Part shown: positions 44,401-53,377 of the stretch, one piece after another
Layout: each line of letters starts with the position of its first letter
Position numbering within the stretch: position 1 is the first letter of the stretch
Assembly: GCA_965262395.1 (NCBI GenBank)
Contig: OZ253531.1
Span: forward strand, 248,001 to 312,000
DNA length: 64,000 bases
From: CBDHFF01 sp965262395
GTDB taxonomy: Bacteria > Pseudomonadota > Alphaproteobacteria > Rickettsiales > Anaplasmataceae
Direction of reading: 5' to 3'
Translations under genes and position numbers: made by a program
The notes under the pieces: model-generated
What the model was told of the DNA's origin: nothing
What the model saw: the letters and a program-made list of their open reading frames with translations, nothing else
The model's database searches: none

Positions 44401-44666
44401 AGATTTTGAGCATCTTTTATAAGGATGATGACTCAGAAGATTCTTTGTCTAAATCAAAAAAGAGTAAAAAGAAGGGCGCAAAAAAACCTAATAAATCTAA
44501 AGTTTCTACAAAAAATTCTGCTTCTAATAATAAAAGTAGTAGCCCTAGTACTAAGAAAAAAGAAGAGAAAGTGCCTGCTAATAGCGCAACTGCACCCAAT
44601 AAGAAGTCGACTAAATCCAAGAATGCTCTAAGAAAAAAACCTAGTATAAAGAAAAAGACTAAATGA
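41412..44666 (+). CDS. YhdP/AsmA-like envelope protein (DUF3971)
   Basis: 1,084 residues from ATG 41412; GTG 41394 is an alternative. One N-terminal membrane span (residues about 6-27, FSLSLLVLLLVGVLSSLVYY) anchors a very long beta-rich periplasmic part with repeated AsmA/DUF3971-type strands. The last globular section has the YhdP signature: APALAKILTLASLQGIVSIL, then KISGPLSF-like and RGSVIPAYFIN. The C-terminal ~75 residues are an unusual Lys/Ser-rich tail (KSKKSKKKGAKKPNKSKVS). Members of the AsmA-like group form bridges moving phospholipid between inner and outer membrane. The tail could bind acidic lipids or nucleic acid; not known. Intact. Confidence 0.87.
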   Translation: MYKLLRYFVFSLSLLVLLLVGVLSSLVYYTYDTERSFSYIDEHVDEFIESIFSDIDINVDQVKLKYNSESLNFNVVLNDILVQDEANGIQIKLPKIYTGVNWRTVLMERRFSFNKIVIDKGSITLDKRIELDMVEGSASSIELVGYSISHHINKAIDLLEDLGINLAVRNLDIMYKGNSDNLLCIKYLNVLSAMKSDISNVELVGAYKNEDFKISMNVDNDQKRSIIAKFNNFRTEIISDNLVNNDFINELEFKISGDILIDFDKDLSIEDIHIDIDRFNGKVPGLINQSIKTIELFDTEIEMNKNIISSSKVNVFVNDQVLYGHFLWDLNVGTKGQLKLDFNIGDFNFDRINWLWPAELEPKMRKAIFSGFREGDLTDINVKIDVELDKKISYENVSIYGVMKNAEFIIDKDLHGKFPVISNIDAKLSFNHNNLIADISVASYGSVSITNAKVSIDDLFDNKNHIMRINGDASSSTQSLYEVAGYINEDLHLDESYGIADTEFMVNIPLESKDKLWFVVNSKLRDLKIPKIYNTFDITDGDCYLSFTPELVVVRGDGLIEGKSVIFSIDYDMHKHKGKYDVEGEVSIDSLYNSGLIPQWDEMALSGDVALKINVRSDAGGINTYGDIKFKDIDVDIKRLEWSGKDSGSLHLDVIKRGREITVNELSVTSDVFHIQNTKAFFGDNTKYVSIDKLRFIENDIALSYEDNGEKILVYISGKKMMLPSFVKAAAELESVEETEQDEFVYKGLNFGYKKMDIKVVVDDLIMKNEHVMQDLLIDIKYDNESYLGSKVSGRYTDDNYIRGEYFSSGFEFIADDAGILFNSLGLYDNLHSGVLYFNIYEPESKGAPVKGMVYIKKFGLANAPALAKILTLASLQGIVSILNGGEAISFASAYTSFLYKEGEINFTNGLAEGESIGIKFSGPLSFITGDYKIRGSVIPAYFINRVISKIPLLGRAITGGDNEGIVAFNYRADGRWDKYVVKVNTLSILAPGFLRKILSIFYKDDDSEDSLSKSKKSKKKGAKKPNKSKVSTKNSASNNKSSSPSTKKKEEKVPANSATAPNKKSTKSKNALRKKPSIKKKTK

Positions 44667-44786
44667 ATCAGAGTCGATGATAATGGCATGCGTCATAGTA
44701 GAATGCAGGTAATCAGTATAAAGAAAAAGACTAAATGAATCAGAGTCGATGATAATGGCATGCGTCATAGTAGAATGCAGGTAATC
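44643..44786 (+). repeat. 72-bp tandem duplication of the YhdP-like gene 3' end
   Basis: AGTATAAAGAAAAAGACTAA (with the stop codon) and what follows, ending GAATGCAGGTAATC, occur at 44643 and 44715. Confidence 0.9.
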
Positions 44787-44921
44787 ATATTAGGGTGATA
44801 ATGAATAATGGTTTAGAGATTTATTCATAAGGCGGTAGGGCTCCACAGGAAAATGCAGTAGAAGTTATCCCAGCCTAGATTGATGAATGTTAACATTGGT
44901 GGCGTATTGCACAATATACAT

Positions 44922-44950
44922 TTGACTTGTTCATTTTTATGCTATAAAAT
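44922..44950 (+). promoter_or_regulatory. Promoter of tRNA-Glu
   Basis: TTGACT (44922-44927), 17-bp spacer, TAAAAT (44945-44950). Transcription would begin about 12 bases before the tRNA. Confidence 0.6.
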
Positions 44951-44969
44951 CAGCGTATTGCTTTCTATA

Positions 44970-45044
44970 GGCCTCTTCGTCTAAAGGTTAGGACATCACT
45001 CTTTCACAGTGGAAATACGGGTTCAATTCCCGTAGAGGTCACCA
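44970..45044 (+). tRNA. tRNA-Glu (anticodon TTC)
   Basis: Acceptor GGCCTCT/AGAGGTC, D-arm TCGTCTAAAGGTTAGGA, anticodon loop CTTTCAC, T-loop TTCAATT, CCA encoded. Confidence 0.95.
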
Positions 45045-45469
45045 TCTATCTACTCTGTCTTTAGGTGTAGAGTCTTATTTCCTCGTTCTGGGGTGTTTTT
45101 TTATTTAGTGTTTTTTATATCTCTTGGTGTTGATTACGACATTCTGGCTTTAAGGAATATTTGACGTGTATAGTCATCGTATATATATATTAAAGATAAG
45201 TTTGATTTGGAAAATGTGATAGAGTAATTTTTTTGTCTCAGACATCTCATGGTGCTATATTATCGGCAATAATATCAATGACTAGAAAGCCATATTCATA
45301 ATCCTGTTAGGGAAAAGATAATTCTAAATCATAAAATTGTTCAGTCGAAACTAAAGGAAGTCTTCACATATTAGGTAAAAGCAACATACGCAGCTCATGT
45401 ACAAGCAACAATTCTTGGCAGCCAGTGTCGGTCAATATATGTTTATAAATCTCAATAAAACTCCAGGAA
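45045..45469. other. Intergenic region
   Basis: About 425 bases between tRNA-Glu and the RNase J gene (which ends here). A T7 run follows a GGGGTG stretch near 45092-45108 and may end the tRNA transcript. No gene seen. Confidence 0.4.
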
Positions 45470-47203
45470 CTAGAGTCTTACTCTGATTATCTGTATGTCA
45501 ATATATGGTGACTTCCCAATAGAATTTTTTACCAATCTTTTAATGATTTTTTTGGCTGATCCTATTATATCTCGATCGTTAATGCCTCTGCTTGTGTTTT
45601 GATTTGCAACAGAATGCATGTATTCCTCTATTGCTTTTTTTAAGCCGTTTACAATAGCAAATTGATCGCCATCATGTCTGTCTAGCAGACCAGGGGTTAC
45701 TAAAACCGGTGGAGAAAGTAGGGTTCCACTGTCTCTATCAATGACCACAGTAACTCCACACATGCCATCTTTTTGTATCCTGCTCCTTGCTCTCATTACG
45801 TCCCCATGTGATGGCTGTAAAATCTTGCCATCTATACAGTAGCAATCTACAGGAACTTCATCGACTTTTTCGACGCCGTCTTCAGTTATTCTTATAACAT
45901 CGCCATCCTTTGAGACTATGGACATTGGTACGCCACACTCTTTAGAGAATTCAGCATGATTCTGTATATGCATGTGTTCACCGTGTACAGGAATTGCAAT
46001 CCTTGGCTTAACCATACTATACATTTCTCTCACTTCATCTCTGCATGGGTGCCCAGAAACATGCACATTGTGTGTGTCCTCAGTGATTATTTCAACTCCT
46101 AGCAATGTGAGTCGGTTGAACAGAGAAAATATTCTTTTCTCGTTCCCTGGTATAATTTTAGAGGAAAATATAACTGTGTCACCTTTCTCTAACGAACAAT
46201 ATCTGTGACTCTGATTTGCCAATTTGTTCATAGCCGCCATCTCTTCTCCTTGACAGCCAGTACATATAACTAAAAGTTTGTCTCTATTATGTTCTACAAT
46301 TTCATATTCAGGTATAGTTTCTATATCAGTGAAATAGCCATTTTCTTGGGAAACATTTTTGATACGTAATAAAGAGCGTCCAAGCATCACAACATTCCTA
46401 CCAGCTTCTTTTGCAGCTCTTGCTATAGTTGCAACTCGGGCAACATTTGAGGCAAATAAGGAGGCAACTGCCAATCCTTTTGTACCCTTTATTACATCTA
46501 GGATGCTAGGATATAGTTCTCCTTCGGAACCAGAGCGACCTGGGGTCATAACATTAGTGGAGTCACAAACCATGGCCAATATACCACGTTCTCCAGCTTC
46601 TTTAATTTTTCCTATTTCAGTAACTTCACCCACTACTGGATCGTCATCTAATTTCCAATCTCCAGTGTGCATTATAGTACCGCGCTCAGTCGCTATGAAT
46701 GTCGCTAACATTTCTGGAACAGAGTGTGTCATATTTGCAAAAGTTATTACAAATTCATTATCATCACCAAGTACCAACGAAGAGTCTTTATGTATTTCTG
46801 TAATCTCAATTTGATCTTGTAGAGAAAACTCAGTTAATTTTGTTAATATAAACGATTTAGTAAACTTGCTTGCATACATTGTAGGGTAGCGATGCAGGTT
46901 TGTTTCTTTATCTGTGAAGCCAAGATCCTGTATCAGGTGAGGTATGGCGCCGCAATGATCTTCGTGTGCATGTGTAATTATTATTGCAACTATATCTTCT
47001 TTGATTGTTTCAAGGAAACTGATATCAGGCACAAGCATATCAACCCCAGGTAGATTTTCATCTGCGAATCCAGCTCCAAAATCTATTACAATCCATTTTC
47101 CTTTGTGATGATACAGGGTCATATTCATCCCTATTTCACCAACTCCGCCCAAAGGCAGCATTATTAAGTCATCTTTTTCGAAATTAAGCCCATGTGTATC
47201 CAC
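45470..47203 (-). CDS. rnj: Ribonuclease J
   Basis: About 577 residues from a GTG at 47203; a TTG at 47230 is the furthest upstream option and no ATG fits, so the start is uncertain. Metallo-beta-lactamase core: LPLGGVGEIGMNM, then THAHEDH (near residue 80; HxHxDH zinc ligands), MHTGDWKLDD, and HVSGHPCRDE. The beta-CASP part includes CTGCQGE, and there is a C-terminal RNase J domain. RNase J is a 5'-to-3' exonuclease and endonuclease used in mRNA decay and rRNA maturation in many alphaproteobacteria. Full length. Confidence 0.95.
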   Translation of the reverse strand: MDTHGLNFEKDDLIMLPLGGVGEIGMNMTLYHHKGKWIVIDFGAGFADENLPGVDMLVPDISFLETIKEDIVAIIITHAHEDHCGAIPHLIQDLGFTDKETNLHRYPTMYASKFTKSFILTKLTEFSLQDQIEITEIHKDSSLVLGDDNEFVITFANMTHSVPEMLATFIATERGTIMHTGDWKLDDDPVVGEVTEIGKIKEAGERGILAMVCDSTNVMTPGRSGSEGELYPSILDVIKGTKGLAVASLFASNVARVATIARAAKEAGRNVVMLGRSLLRIKNVSQENGYFTDIETIPEYEIVEHNRDKLLVICTGCQGEEMAAMNKLANQSHRYCSLEKGDTVIFSSKIIPGNEKRIFSLFNRLTLLGVEIITEDTHNVHVSGHPCRDEVREMYSMVKPRIAIPVHGEHMHIQNHAEFSKECGVPMSIVSKDGDVIRITEDGVEKVDEVPVDCYCIDGKILQPSHGDVMRARSRIQKDGMCGVTVVIDRDSGTLLSPPVLVTPGLLDRHDGDQFAIVNGLKKAIEEYMHSVANQNTSRGINDRDIIGSAKKIIKRLVKNSIGKSPYIDIQIIRVRL

Positions 47204-47432
47204 GCTGTTTCTCAGTCTAACAAATAGCAATACCAGGATTGTATCATCTTATTTTGCTCTAGTCATTACTTTTCTGAGATATAATTATAAATCTTATTTA
47301 TAATTAAGTAGATGTTCATGGTCATTAACACGATTATTATTCTTATAATCACTTATTACTGAATTATAATGCATAAAATAGATATATCAATATAGGAATA
47401 ATAAACCTACTCACATTGTATATGCATATAAT

Positions 47433-47735
47433 TTATAATACTGGCTTAGTAAAATTCTCTGAATAAGTCTTTGGTTTCATTGCTTTTTCATTATTTTCTT
47501 TTATTACATATTCTATATTATTACGTTTTGCGTAATTCACTGCTCCATCAAGTGTGCTAAATCTAAGCCGTACTTGCTTGTTCGTATCATTAGATCCACT
47601 CCAACCCATTAATCCATCATGATAACTATCTTCTGCATCTGTTAAACGCTCCAGAGTCCATTGCTTATGCTGACCAGCTTCACCAGATTGAGTGGCAATT
47701 TTTGCTGGCTGATATATGATAGCTGTATTTTTCAT
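47433..47735 (-). CDS. NDUFS4-like complex I accessory subunit
   Basis: 100 residues. The ETC complex I conserved region (18-kDa subunit): AIIYQPAKIATQSGEAG, W-x-LE, LMGWSGSNDTNKQVRLRF, YAKRNNIEYVI, and YSENF near the end. This subunit is restricted to alphaproteobacteria and mitochondria, so it also supports the taxonomic call. It binds at the peripheral arm of NADH:ubiquinone oxidoreductase. Standing alone here, away from a nuo cluster, is usual for it. Confidence 0.92.
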   Translation of the reverse strand: MKNTAIIYQPAKIATQSGEAGQHKQWTLERLTDAEDSYHDGLMGWSGSNDTNKQVRLRFSTLDGAVNYAKRNNIEYVIKENNEKAMKPKTYSENFTKPVL

Positions 47736-47822
47736 ACTACCTTCTTGTATATTTGATATTGCTATTACATAATATATGTAATAATTTGCACTGATTCAAC
47801 AATTAAATTGAAGTTTAATGAT

Positions 47823-48053
47823 ATGGCTGACGCTTCAGCACTTTCGTTTGAGCAAGCTCTTAAGGAATTAGAAGGCATCGCCTCTGAAGTAGAGCAGGGA
47901 GATGTTGCATTGGATAAATTAGTTAGTATTTATTCTAGGGCAGGTGTTCTGCATAAACATTGTTCGGCGCAATTAACGGATGCAAGAAGTAAGATTGAGA
48001 AAGTGGAGGTTAATCCAGAATCAAGCGATATAGAATTTCGGAACCTTGATTAA
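47823..48053 (+). CDS. xseB: Exodeoxyribonuclease VII small subunit
   Basis: 76 residues from ATG 47823; the TTG at 47808 is unlikely. The family pattern LSFEQALKELEGIASEVEQG, then LDKLVSIYSRAGVLHKHC and LTDARSKIEKVE, covers the whole protein. It forms the regulatory helical partner of XseA in single-strand DNA degradation. xseA is not in the window. Confidence 0.95.
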   Translation: MADASALSFEQALKELEGIASEVEQGDVALDKLVSIYSRAGVLHKHCSAQLTDARSKIEKVEVNPESSDIEFRNLD

Positions 48054-48175
48054 TCAGATCAAGTGTGTAGTTGTTTATTGAAGCGATTAGTATTCTAGAT
48101 ATCTAAGTCTTACAAATGAACTAAATTATATTGCGTGTCTCATCTTTATTTTGATACAGATCGATGACCGCTCTC

Positions 48176-48560
48176 GCTGCCCTTCCACAGCTAAGAGACA
48201 TCTGATGAAGTGAATAGAGCTGCCCTTCCACAGCTAAGAGACATCTGATGCAAACTTAAACCATAGAATCTGTAACCCATAGAGTAACCCAGCTGAGTGA
48301 ATAGAGCTGCCCTTCCACAGCTAAGAGACATCTGATGCAAACTTAAACCATAGAACTTAACCCACGAAGTGAATAGAGCTGCCCTTCCACAGCTAAGAGA
48401 CATCTGATGCAAACTTAAACCATAGAGTGAATAGAGCTGCCCTTCCACAGCTAAGAGACATCTGATGCAAACTTAAACCATAGAACTTAACCCACGAAGT
48501 GAATAGAGCTGCCCTTCCACAGCTAAGAGGCATCTGATGCAAACTTAAATCACAAAGTGA
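48176..48560. repeat. Six copies of a repeat after xseB
   Basis: A 21-bp core CTGCCCTTCCACAGCTAAGAG(A/G) occurs near 48178, 48220, 48308, 48378, 48435 and 48509. Flanks (GTGAATAGAG, GCAAACTTAAACCATAGA) give units of 42-88 bp. A minus-strand frame at 48191-48448 merely reads the repeats. Confidence 0.9.
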
Positions 48561-48574
48561 ATAGAGATGTTTCT

Positions 48575-48820
48575 CTAGTTGTTGTTTTCCTCAGATGATG
48601 GGTCTCGTAAATTCATTTCGAATATTGCGCATTTATCATTTGCACTCAGATATCCGACTAGTACACCGTGTTCGGTATATACTAAATTATCTTCATCATA
48701 ACAATGAACCAGGCTATTGATACACATTGTTACATCATATCTAGAGCAGTAATTATTATTTGCAATATCCATGGTATTATTATTTATGGCTTCCAAATAT
48801 AGAGACTCCAGACCTATCAT
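48575..48820 (-). CDS. Unknown 81-residue protein
   Basis: ATG 48820 preceded by a weak AAAGGT ribosome site. Mixed alpha/beta, with three Cys and an acidic C-terminus (DPSSEENNN). HCYDEDNLVYTEHGVLVGYL suggests a small beta-sheet. Isolated between two repeat arrays. No family recognised; probably real because of its codon use, but not certain. Confidence 0.5.
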   Translation of the reverse strand: MIGLESLYLEAINNNTMDIANNNYCSRYDVTMCINSLVHCYDEDNLVYTEHGVLVGYLSANDKCAIFEMNLRDPSSEENNN

Positions 48821-48950
48821 AATGACTTTACCTTTAAACTATAATTAATCACTCGCATTATGTTTGATAATTCTTAAGATTAACTAAATATAATCAATAA
48901 ATTGAATATTAAATTATACCATATTGTTATGAATTTTTAGTGAGGGGTAC

Positions 48951-49209
48951 AGAGGATGTTGTACCTATATTATTGGTTGGCATGAACTATAGAGAAATGA
49001 ATGATTCTATTAAATATCGGTCTGCTCTTGGTTAGGGATGCTCAGAGGATGTTGTACCTATATTATTGGTTGGCATGAACTATAGAGAAATGAATAATTC
49101 TATTAAATATCGGTCTGCTCTTGGTTAGGGATGCTCAGAGGATGTTGTACCTATATTATTGGTTGGCACGAACTATAGAGAAATGAATAATTCTATTAAA
49201 TATCGGTCT
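48951..49209. repeat. Three tandem 93-bp copies
   Basis: AGAGGATGTTGTACCTATAT begins each unit at 48951, 49044 and 49137; the last copy is incomplete. Two or three single-base differences between copies. No gene inside. Confidence 0.95.
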
Positions 49210-49316
49210 ATATAAAAGCCAAATTTTCTGAACCATCTAAGAATTTTTCTGCATATTGATATGATAAATTAAATATACATTACATAGGCATCACAATGAA
49301 TTATACCAGTATATAA

Positions 49317-49742
49317 TTACATTATAGATTCACTAGCAGAGCTTATGCTGTCTAGCATATTATGCGCATCCGTAGATATAAGTGCCTCGTTACTCTCTTT
49401 ACTGTCCATTAATTCTTGATAAATAGCATGCATTTGCTCATATACAGGAGAGTATGGAGGAGTTGTTAAGGTCAGCAGAGTGGATACATCTTCCAGTTGA
49501 AAATGTTCTGAATTGTGACACTTGATAATGGTGTTGATATAGGCCAATACGTCATCAGGTGTAATATCGCTACTAGATGTAGCCTTGATGTAGGGTATAG
49601 ATACGATCATAAACTTCATGAACTCTCTGGCATCCAGACCCATATAATCGACACCTTCGGTTAATTTTTTTGCTTCATCCAAGCTAATTAAACCAGAACC
49701 CTCTTGTGGATCAGAACCTATATCAGTTTCATTGCTTAACAT
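49317..49742 (-). CDS. Unknown 141-residue acidic protein
   Basis: ATG 49742 (MLSNETDIGSD) is preferred to 49763. Acidic, helical, no signal peptide. Motifs such as LISLDEAKKLTEGVDYMGLD and EFMKFMIVSIPYIKA suggest a helical bundle. No partner gene in the same direction next to it, and no known family. Confidence 0.5.
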   Translation of the reverse strand: MLSNETDIGSDPQEGSGLISLDEAKKLTEGVDYMGLDAREFMKFMIVSIPYIKATSSSDITPDDVLAYINTIIKCHNSEHFQLEDVSTLLTLTTPPYSPVYEQMHAIYQELMDSKESNEALISTDAHNMLDSISSASESIM

Positions 49743-49838
49743 AAAAACACCTAGTATTAACAATCATTATACTAGTCACAGTATATATTGCCCGATAATG
49801 ATGTCAATAATTAATTTATGATTTATAGGAGAACTTTG

Positions 49839-51281
49839 ATGCATTTTACTCAAGATTTGAAAGTATTTAATGCTAAACAGATGGCAGCTGCAGATCAGAT
49901 CACTATTGCAACAGGTATACCTGGAGATCAGTTAATGGAAAGAGCAGGGCAGGCTGTGGTTGATGAGATAATTAGGCGCTATGGGAAGAAAAAATGCTTA
50001 ATTTTATGTGGTCCTGGTAATAATGGAGGGGATGGTTTTGTTGTTGCTAGAAAACTGAAGGAATCTGGATTTGTAGTTGATGTATCTGCTATGACCTTGG
50101 ATTATACAGGTGATGCAAAGAAAATGTTTGCGCTGTGGGATAATAATGTTGGAACGCTTGATCACCGCTCTATAAATCAATATGAACTTATTGTGGATGC
50201 ATTATTTGGTACTGGGTTAGAACGAAATGTCATGTTAGATGAGCTGATTGATGAAGTTAATAATTGTAAGAACACAGTAGTTGCAATTGATATTTCAAGT
50301 GGTGTCAATAGTAGCAATGGTAGTATTATGGGGAATGCAATACGAGCAGATCTTACTGTAACATTTATGGCAAAAAAGGTAGGACACTTATTATACCCAG
50401 GGCGTGCCTATACTGGGGAGGTAGTTGTTGTTGATATTGGCATAGATATCAATCAAGAAACAGGGGTCTATCATAATGATAAGTCATTATGGAATATTCC
50501 AGCACAACATTATAGTCATCATAAATACTCTCGGGGACATGTTGTGGTTTGTGGTGGTAATAAATTGACCAGTGGAGCTGCCTGCTTGTCTTCATCTGCT
50601 GCACTGCGCTCATTAGCAGGGGCTGTAACCATAATTGCACCAGAAGAGAGTTTGGATATATACTGTAACTATATGGCAAGTTTGATGTTCTCTCCATTTA
50701 GTTCTATTACTGAATTTAAGAATTTCTTAATTGATCGTGATGTGAAGAGTGTTGTAATCGGACCAGGTACTGGTAATTGTAGGTTAACAAGAGAAAAGGT
50801 GAAAGCGGTAATAGAGAGCAATGTTAAGTGTATAATAGACGCAGACGCCATTAGTGCATTCCAGGATAATCCAGCAGAATTGTTTGATCTCATTACAAAT
50901 GGGGTAGTGATTACACCACATGAAGGAGAATTTCAAAGGTTATTTTCTTATGAGGGAGATAAATTATCCCGTTGTCTAAGAGCCGCCTGTGAGTCTGGTG
51001 CTGTTGTTGTTCTGAAAGGTGCAGACACTGTAATTGCCAGCCCAAATAACAAGGCTGTGATTAATAGCAATGCCTTACCAACGCTCGCAACGGCTGGGAG
51101 TGGAGATGTTTTGGCTGGAATTATTGCAGGTCTGGCTGCTACAGGGATGGACGTATTTGAAGCTTCTTGTGCTGGAGTATGGATTCATGGCCAGCTTTCA
51201 CATGAATTTGGTAAAGTTGGATTAATAGCTGAAGATATGCCAGGTCTTATACCAAATGTCTTGCACCTGCTTACAACATAG
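49839..51281 (+). CDS. nnr: Bifunctional NAD(P)H-hydrate repair enzyme
   Basis: 480 residues from ATG 49839, which has AGGAGA 6 nt upstream; an ATG at 49818 lies before that site. The N-terminal YjeF/epimerase part (about 1-210) has MAAADQ, GPGNNGGDGFVVARKL (58-73) and VDALFGTGL. The C-terminal ADP-dependent dehydratase part (about 220-480) has VITPHEGEF and the ribokinase-like ATAGSGDVLAGI (about 415-427). It repairs NAD(P)H hydrates formed by heat or side reactions. Its 3' end lies in a duplicated unit shared with the uvrB 3' end. Confidence 0.95.
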   Translation: MHFTQDLKVFNAKQMAAADQITIATGIPGDQLMERAGQAVVDEIIRRYGKKKCLILCGPGNNGGDGFVVARKLKESGFVVDVSAMTLDYTGDAKKMFALWDNNVGTLDHRSINQYELIVDALFGTGLERNVMLDELIDEVNNCKNTVVAIDISSGVNSSNGSIMGNAIRADLTVTFMAKKVGHLLYPGRAYTGEVVVVDIGIDINQETGVYHNDKSLWNIPAQHYSHHKYSRGHVVVCGGNKLTSGAACLSSSAALRSLAGAVTIIAPEESLDIYCNYMASLMFSPFSSITEFKNFLIDRDVKSVVIGPGTGNCRLTREKVKAVIESNVKCIIDADAISAFQDNPAELFDLITNGVVITPHEGEFQRLFSYEGDKLSRCLRAACESGAVVVLKGADTVIASPNNKAVINSNALPTLATAGSGDVLAGIIAGLAATGMDVFEASCAGVWIHGQLSHEFGKVGLIAEDMPGLIPNVLHLLTT

Positions 51282-51450
51282 AGCTTTCTGTATCACGTAG
51301 TTCTGATGCCTCTTCAAACTCTAAATTAGAAGCATGTTTTAACATTAATGTCTTGCACCTGCTTACAACATAGAGCTTTCAATATCGTTGATTGTATCAC
51401 GTAGTTCTGATGCCTCTTCAAACTCTAAATTAGAAGCATGTTTTAACATT
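51255..51450. repeat. Tandem duplication containing the 3' ends of nnr and uvrB
   Basis: AATGTCTTGCACCTGCTTAC starts copies at 51255 and 51347. Each copy carries both the nnr end (LHLLTT-stop) and, on the other strand, uvrB end codons. The first copy lacks about 12 bp (AATATCGTTGAT) present in the second. Confidence 0.9.
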
Positions 51451-53318
51451 CTTTTTCGTAATAGTGTTGTGTACTGCTCCTTTGTCTTGCCTTTGGGAAT
51501 TTTAATCTTTTTTTTCTTTGTCTTGATGTTATGTTCCCAGGCATCTGATAGTTTCTTTTTAATACTTTGTGGTTTGATGCCATTTTTCTTATTGAATTCA
51601 GACTGTTTATCTCGTCTTCGCTCTGTTTCTTTGAGAGCTTTCTCTAGAGAGTTTGTCATTTTATCAGCATACAATATTACGTATCCATCTATATTTCTTG
51701 CCGCACGTCCTATGGTTTGAATTAGGGCAGTTGCTGACCTCAAGAAGCCCTCCTTATCTGCATCCATTATTGCAACTAGGCCGCATTCTGGAATATCAAG
51801 TCCTTCTCTTAGTAAATTTACGCCAATCAATACATCTATATTGCCAGAGCGTAATTTGTGTATAATCTCTATTCTTTCTAAGGCATCTATATCCGAATGA
51901 AGATATGTATTTTTGATGCCATTCTCTGACATGTATTCACTAAGATCCTCTGCCATTCTCTTTGTTAAAGTAGTGATCAAAGCTCTATAACCCATCTTAA
52001 TAGTACTTTTACACTCCTTGATTACGTCTTGAACCTGGTTCCCGACGGGCTTTACAGTGCATATTGGGTCTATCAGCCATGTCGGCCGTATTACTTGCTC
52101 TACAAATTGATTGTTAGTTCTCTCCATCTCGAATTTCCCTGGGGTAGCAGAGATATACATAGTTTGCGGCCTCATTGCTAACCATTCTTCAAATATCAAT
52201 GGCCTATTATCAAGGGCAGAGGGGAGCCTGAATCCATGATTTACTAAATTCATTTTCCTTGCCCTGTCTCCGTTATACATTCCACCAATTTGAGGCACAG
52301 TAACGTGACTTTCATCAATGAATAATAAAGCATCCTTCGGTAGGTATTCAAATAGTGTTGGCGGTGGATCACCAGCCTTGCGACCAGATAGATAACGTGA
52401 ATAATTCTCAATCCCTTTGCATGTACCTGTTTCAATAATCATTTCCATATCGAAAGTAGTTTTTTGTTCTATTCGTTTTGCCTCTACTATCTTATCTTCT
52501 TTTCTTAAAACTGCTAATCTGTCATATAACTCCTCTTTGATCATCTCGACAGCACGAAGTAGGGTTGGCCTGGGTGTCACATAATGACTCTTGGCAAATA
52601 TAGTGATTGTTTCTATCTTTTTCTTCTTTTGTACTGTGAGCGGATCAAATTCAATGATTGATTCTATCTCATTGCCAAAGAGACCTATCCTCCAGGCAAT
52701 ATCCTCGTAATGTGAAGGAAAAATATCTATAGTATCACCTTTGCTCCTGAAGCAGCCTCGATAGAAACTGGTTTCATTGCGTTCGTAAGATAAATCAATT
52801 AACTCTTGGTATAGTTTGTTAATATCAATTGTATCTCCTATTGTTAACTTGATGGTCATCTTCAAATATAATTCGGGAGCCCCTAAGCCATAAATACAAG
52901 ATACACTTGCCACAATTATAGTGTCTTTCCTCTCCAGGATTGAACGTGTGGCCGAATGCCGCATTAAATCTATTTTATCATTGATGCTGGAGTCTTTTTC
53001 TATATATGTATCAGTTCTAGGTATATAAGCCTCTGGTTGATAATAGTCATAATAAGATACAAAATATTCTACGGCATTATCGGGGAAGAATTCTTTCATT
53101 TCTTCATAAACCTGCGCTGCCAACGTTTTGTTGTGAGCCATAATCAGCGCTGGTCTCTGGGTCTGCTCTATTATATTGGCCATTGTAAATGTCTTGCCAG
53201 AGCCTGTAACACCCAATAAAACCTGATCCTGTTTCTTTGCCTGCACGCCAGAGACTAGCGCAGAGATAGCCTGTGGCTGATCCCCAGACGGCTTAAATTT
53301 TGATTGTAGTTTGAACAT
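51363..53318 (-). CDS. uvrB: Excinuclease ABC subunit B
   Basis: 651 residues, normal for the family. Walker A GVTGSGKT (36-43), beta-hairpin YYDYYQPEAYIP (about 90-101), DESHVTVPQIGGM, the motif V-VI region LREGLDIPECGLVAIMDADK then LIQTIGRAARN, and the C-terminal UVR motif (NLEFEEASELRD). UvrB is the damage-verifying helicase of nucleotide excision repair, working with UvrA and UvrC. Neighbours: convergent nnr and upstream ftsQ. Confidence 0.97.
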   Translation of the reverse strand: MFKLQSKFKPSGDQPQAISALVSGVQAKKQDQVLLGVTGSGKTFTMANIIEQTQRPALIMAHNKTLAAQVYEEMKEFFPDNAVEYFVSYYDYYQPEAYIPRTDTYIEKDSSINDKIDLMRHSATRSILERKDTIIVASVSCIYGLGAPELYLKMTIKLTIGDTIDINKLYQELIDLSYERNETSFYRGCFRSKGDTIDIFPSHYEDIAWRIGLFGNEIESIIEFDPLTVQKKKKIETITIFAKSHYVTPRPTLLRAVEMIKEELYDRLAVLRKEDKIVEAKRIEQKTTFDMEMIIETGTCKGIENYSRYLSGRKAGDPPPTLFEYLPKDALLFIDESHVTVPQIGGMYNGDRARKMNLVNHGFRLPSALDNRPLIFEEWLAMRPQTMYISATPGKFEMERTNNQFVEQVIRPTWLIDPICTVKPVGNQVQDVIKECKSTIKMGYRALITTLTKRMAEDLSEYMSENGIKNTYLHSDIDALERIEIIHKLRSGNIDVLIGVNLLREGLDIPECGLVAIMDADKEGFLRSATALIQTIGRAARNIDGYVILYADKMTNSLEKALKETERRRDKQSEFNKKNGIKPQSIKKKLSDAWEHNIKTKKKKIKIPKGKTKEQYTTLLRKRMLKHASNLEFEEASELRDTINDIESSML

Positions 53319-53377
53319 ATAGAGATAATTCGTTACTGCATTGATTATTGTATAGCTTTAATAGTTCTTTGTATAGA

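Noticed and set aside
48191..48448. 85-residue minus-strand frame with repeated peptide
   Set aside because: Composed only of the repeat array; no start context.
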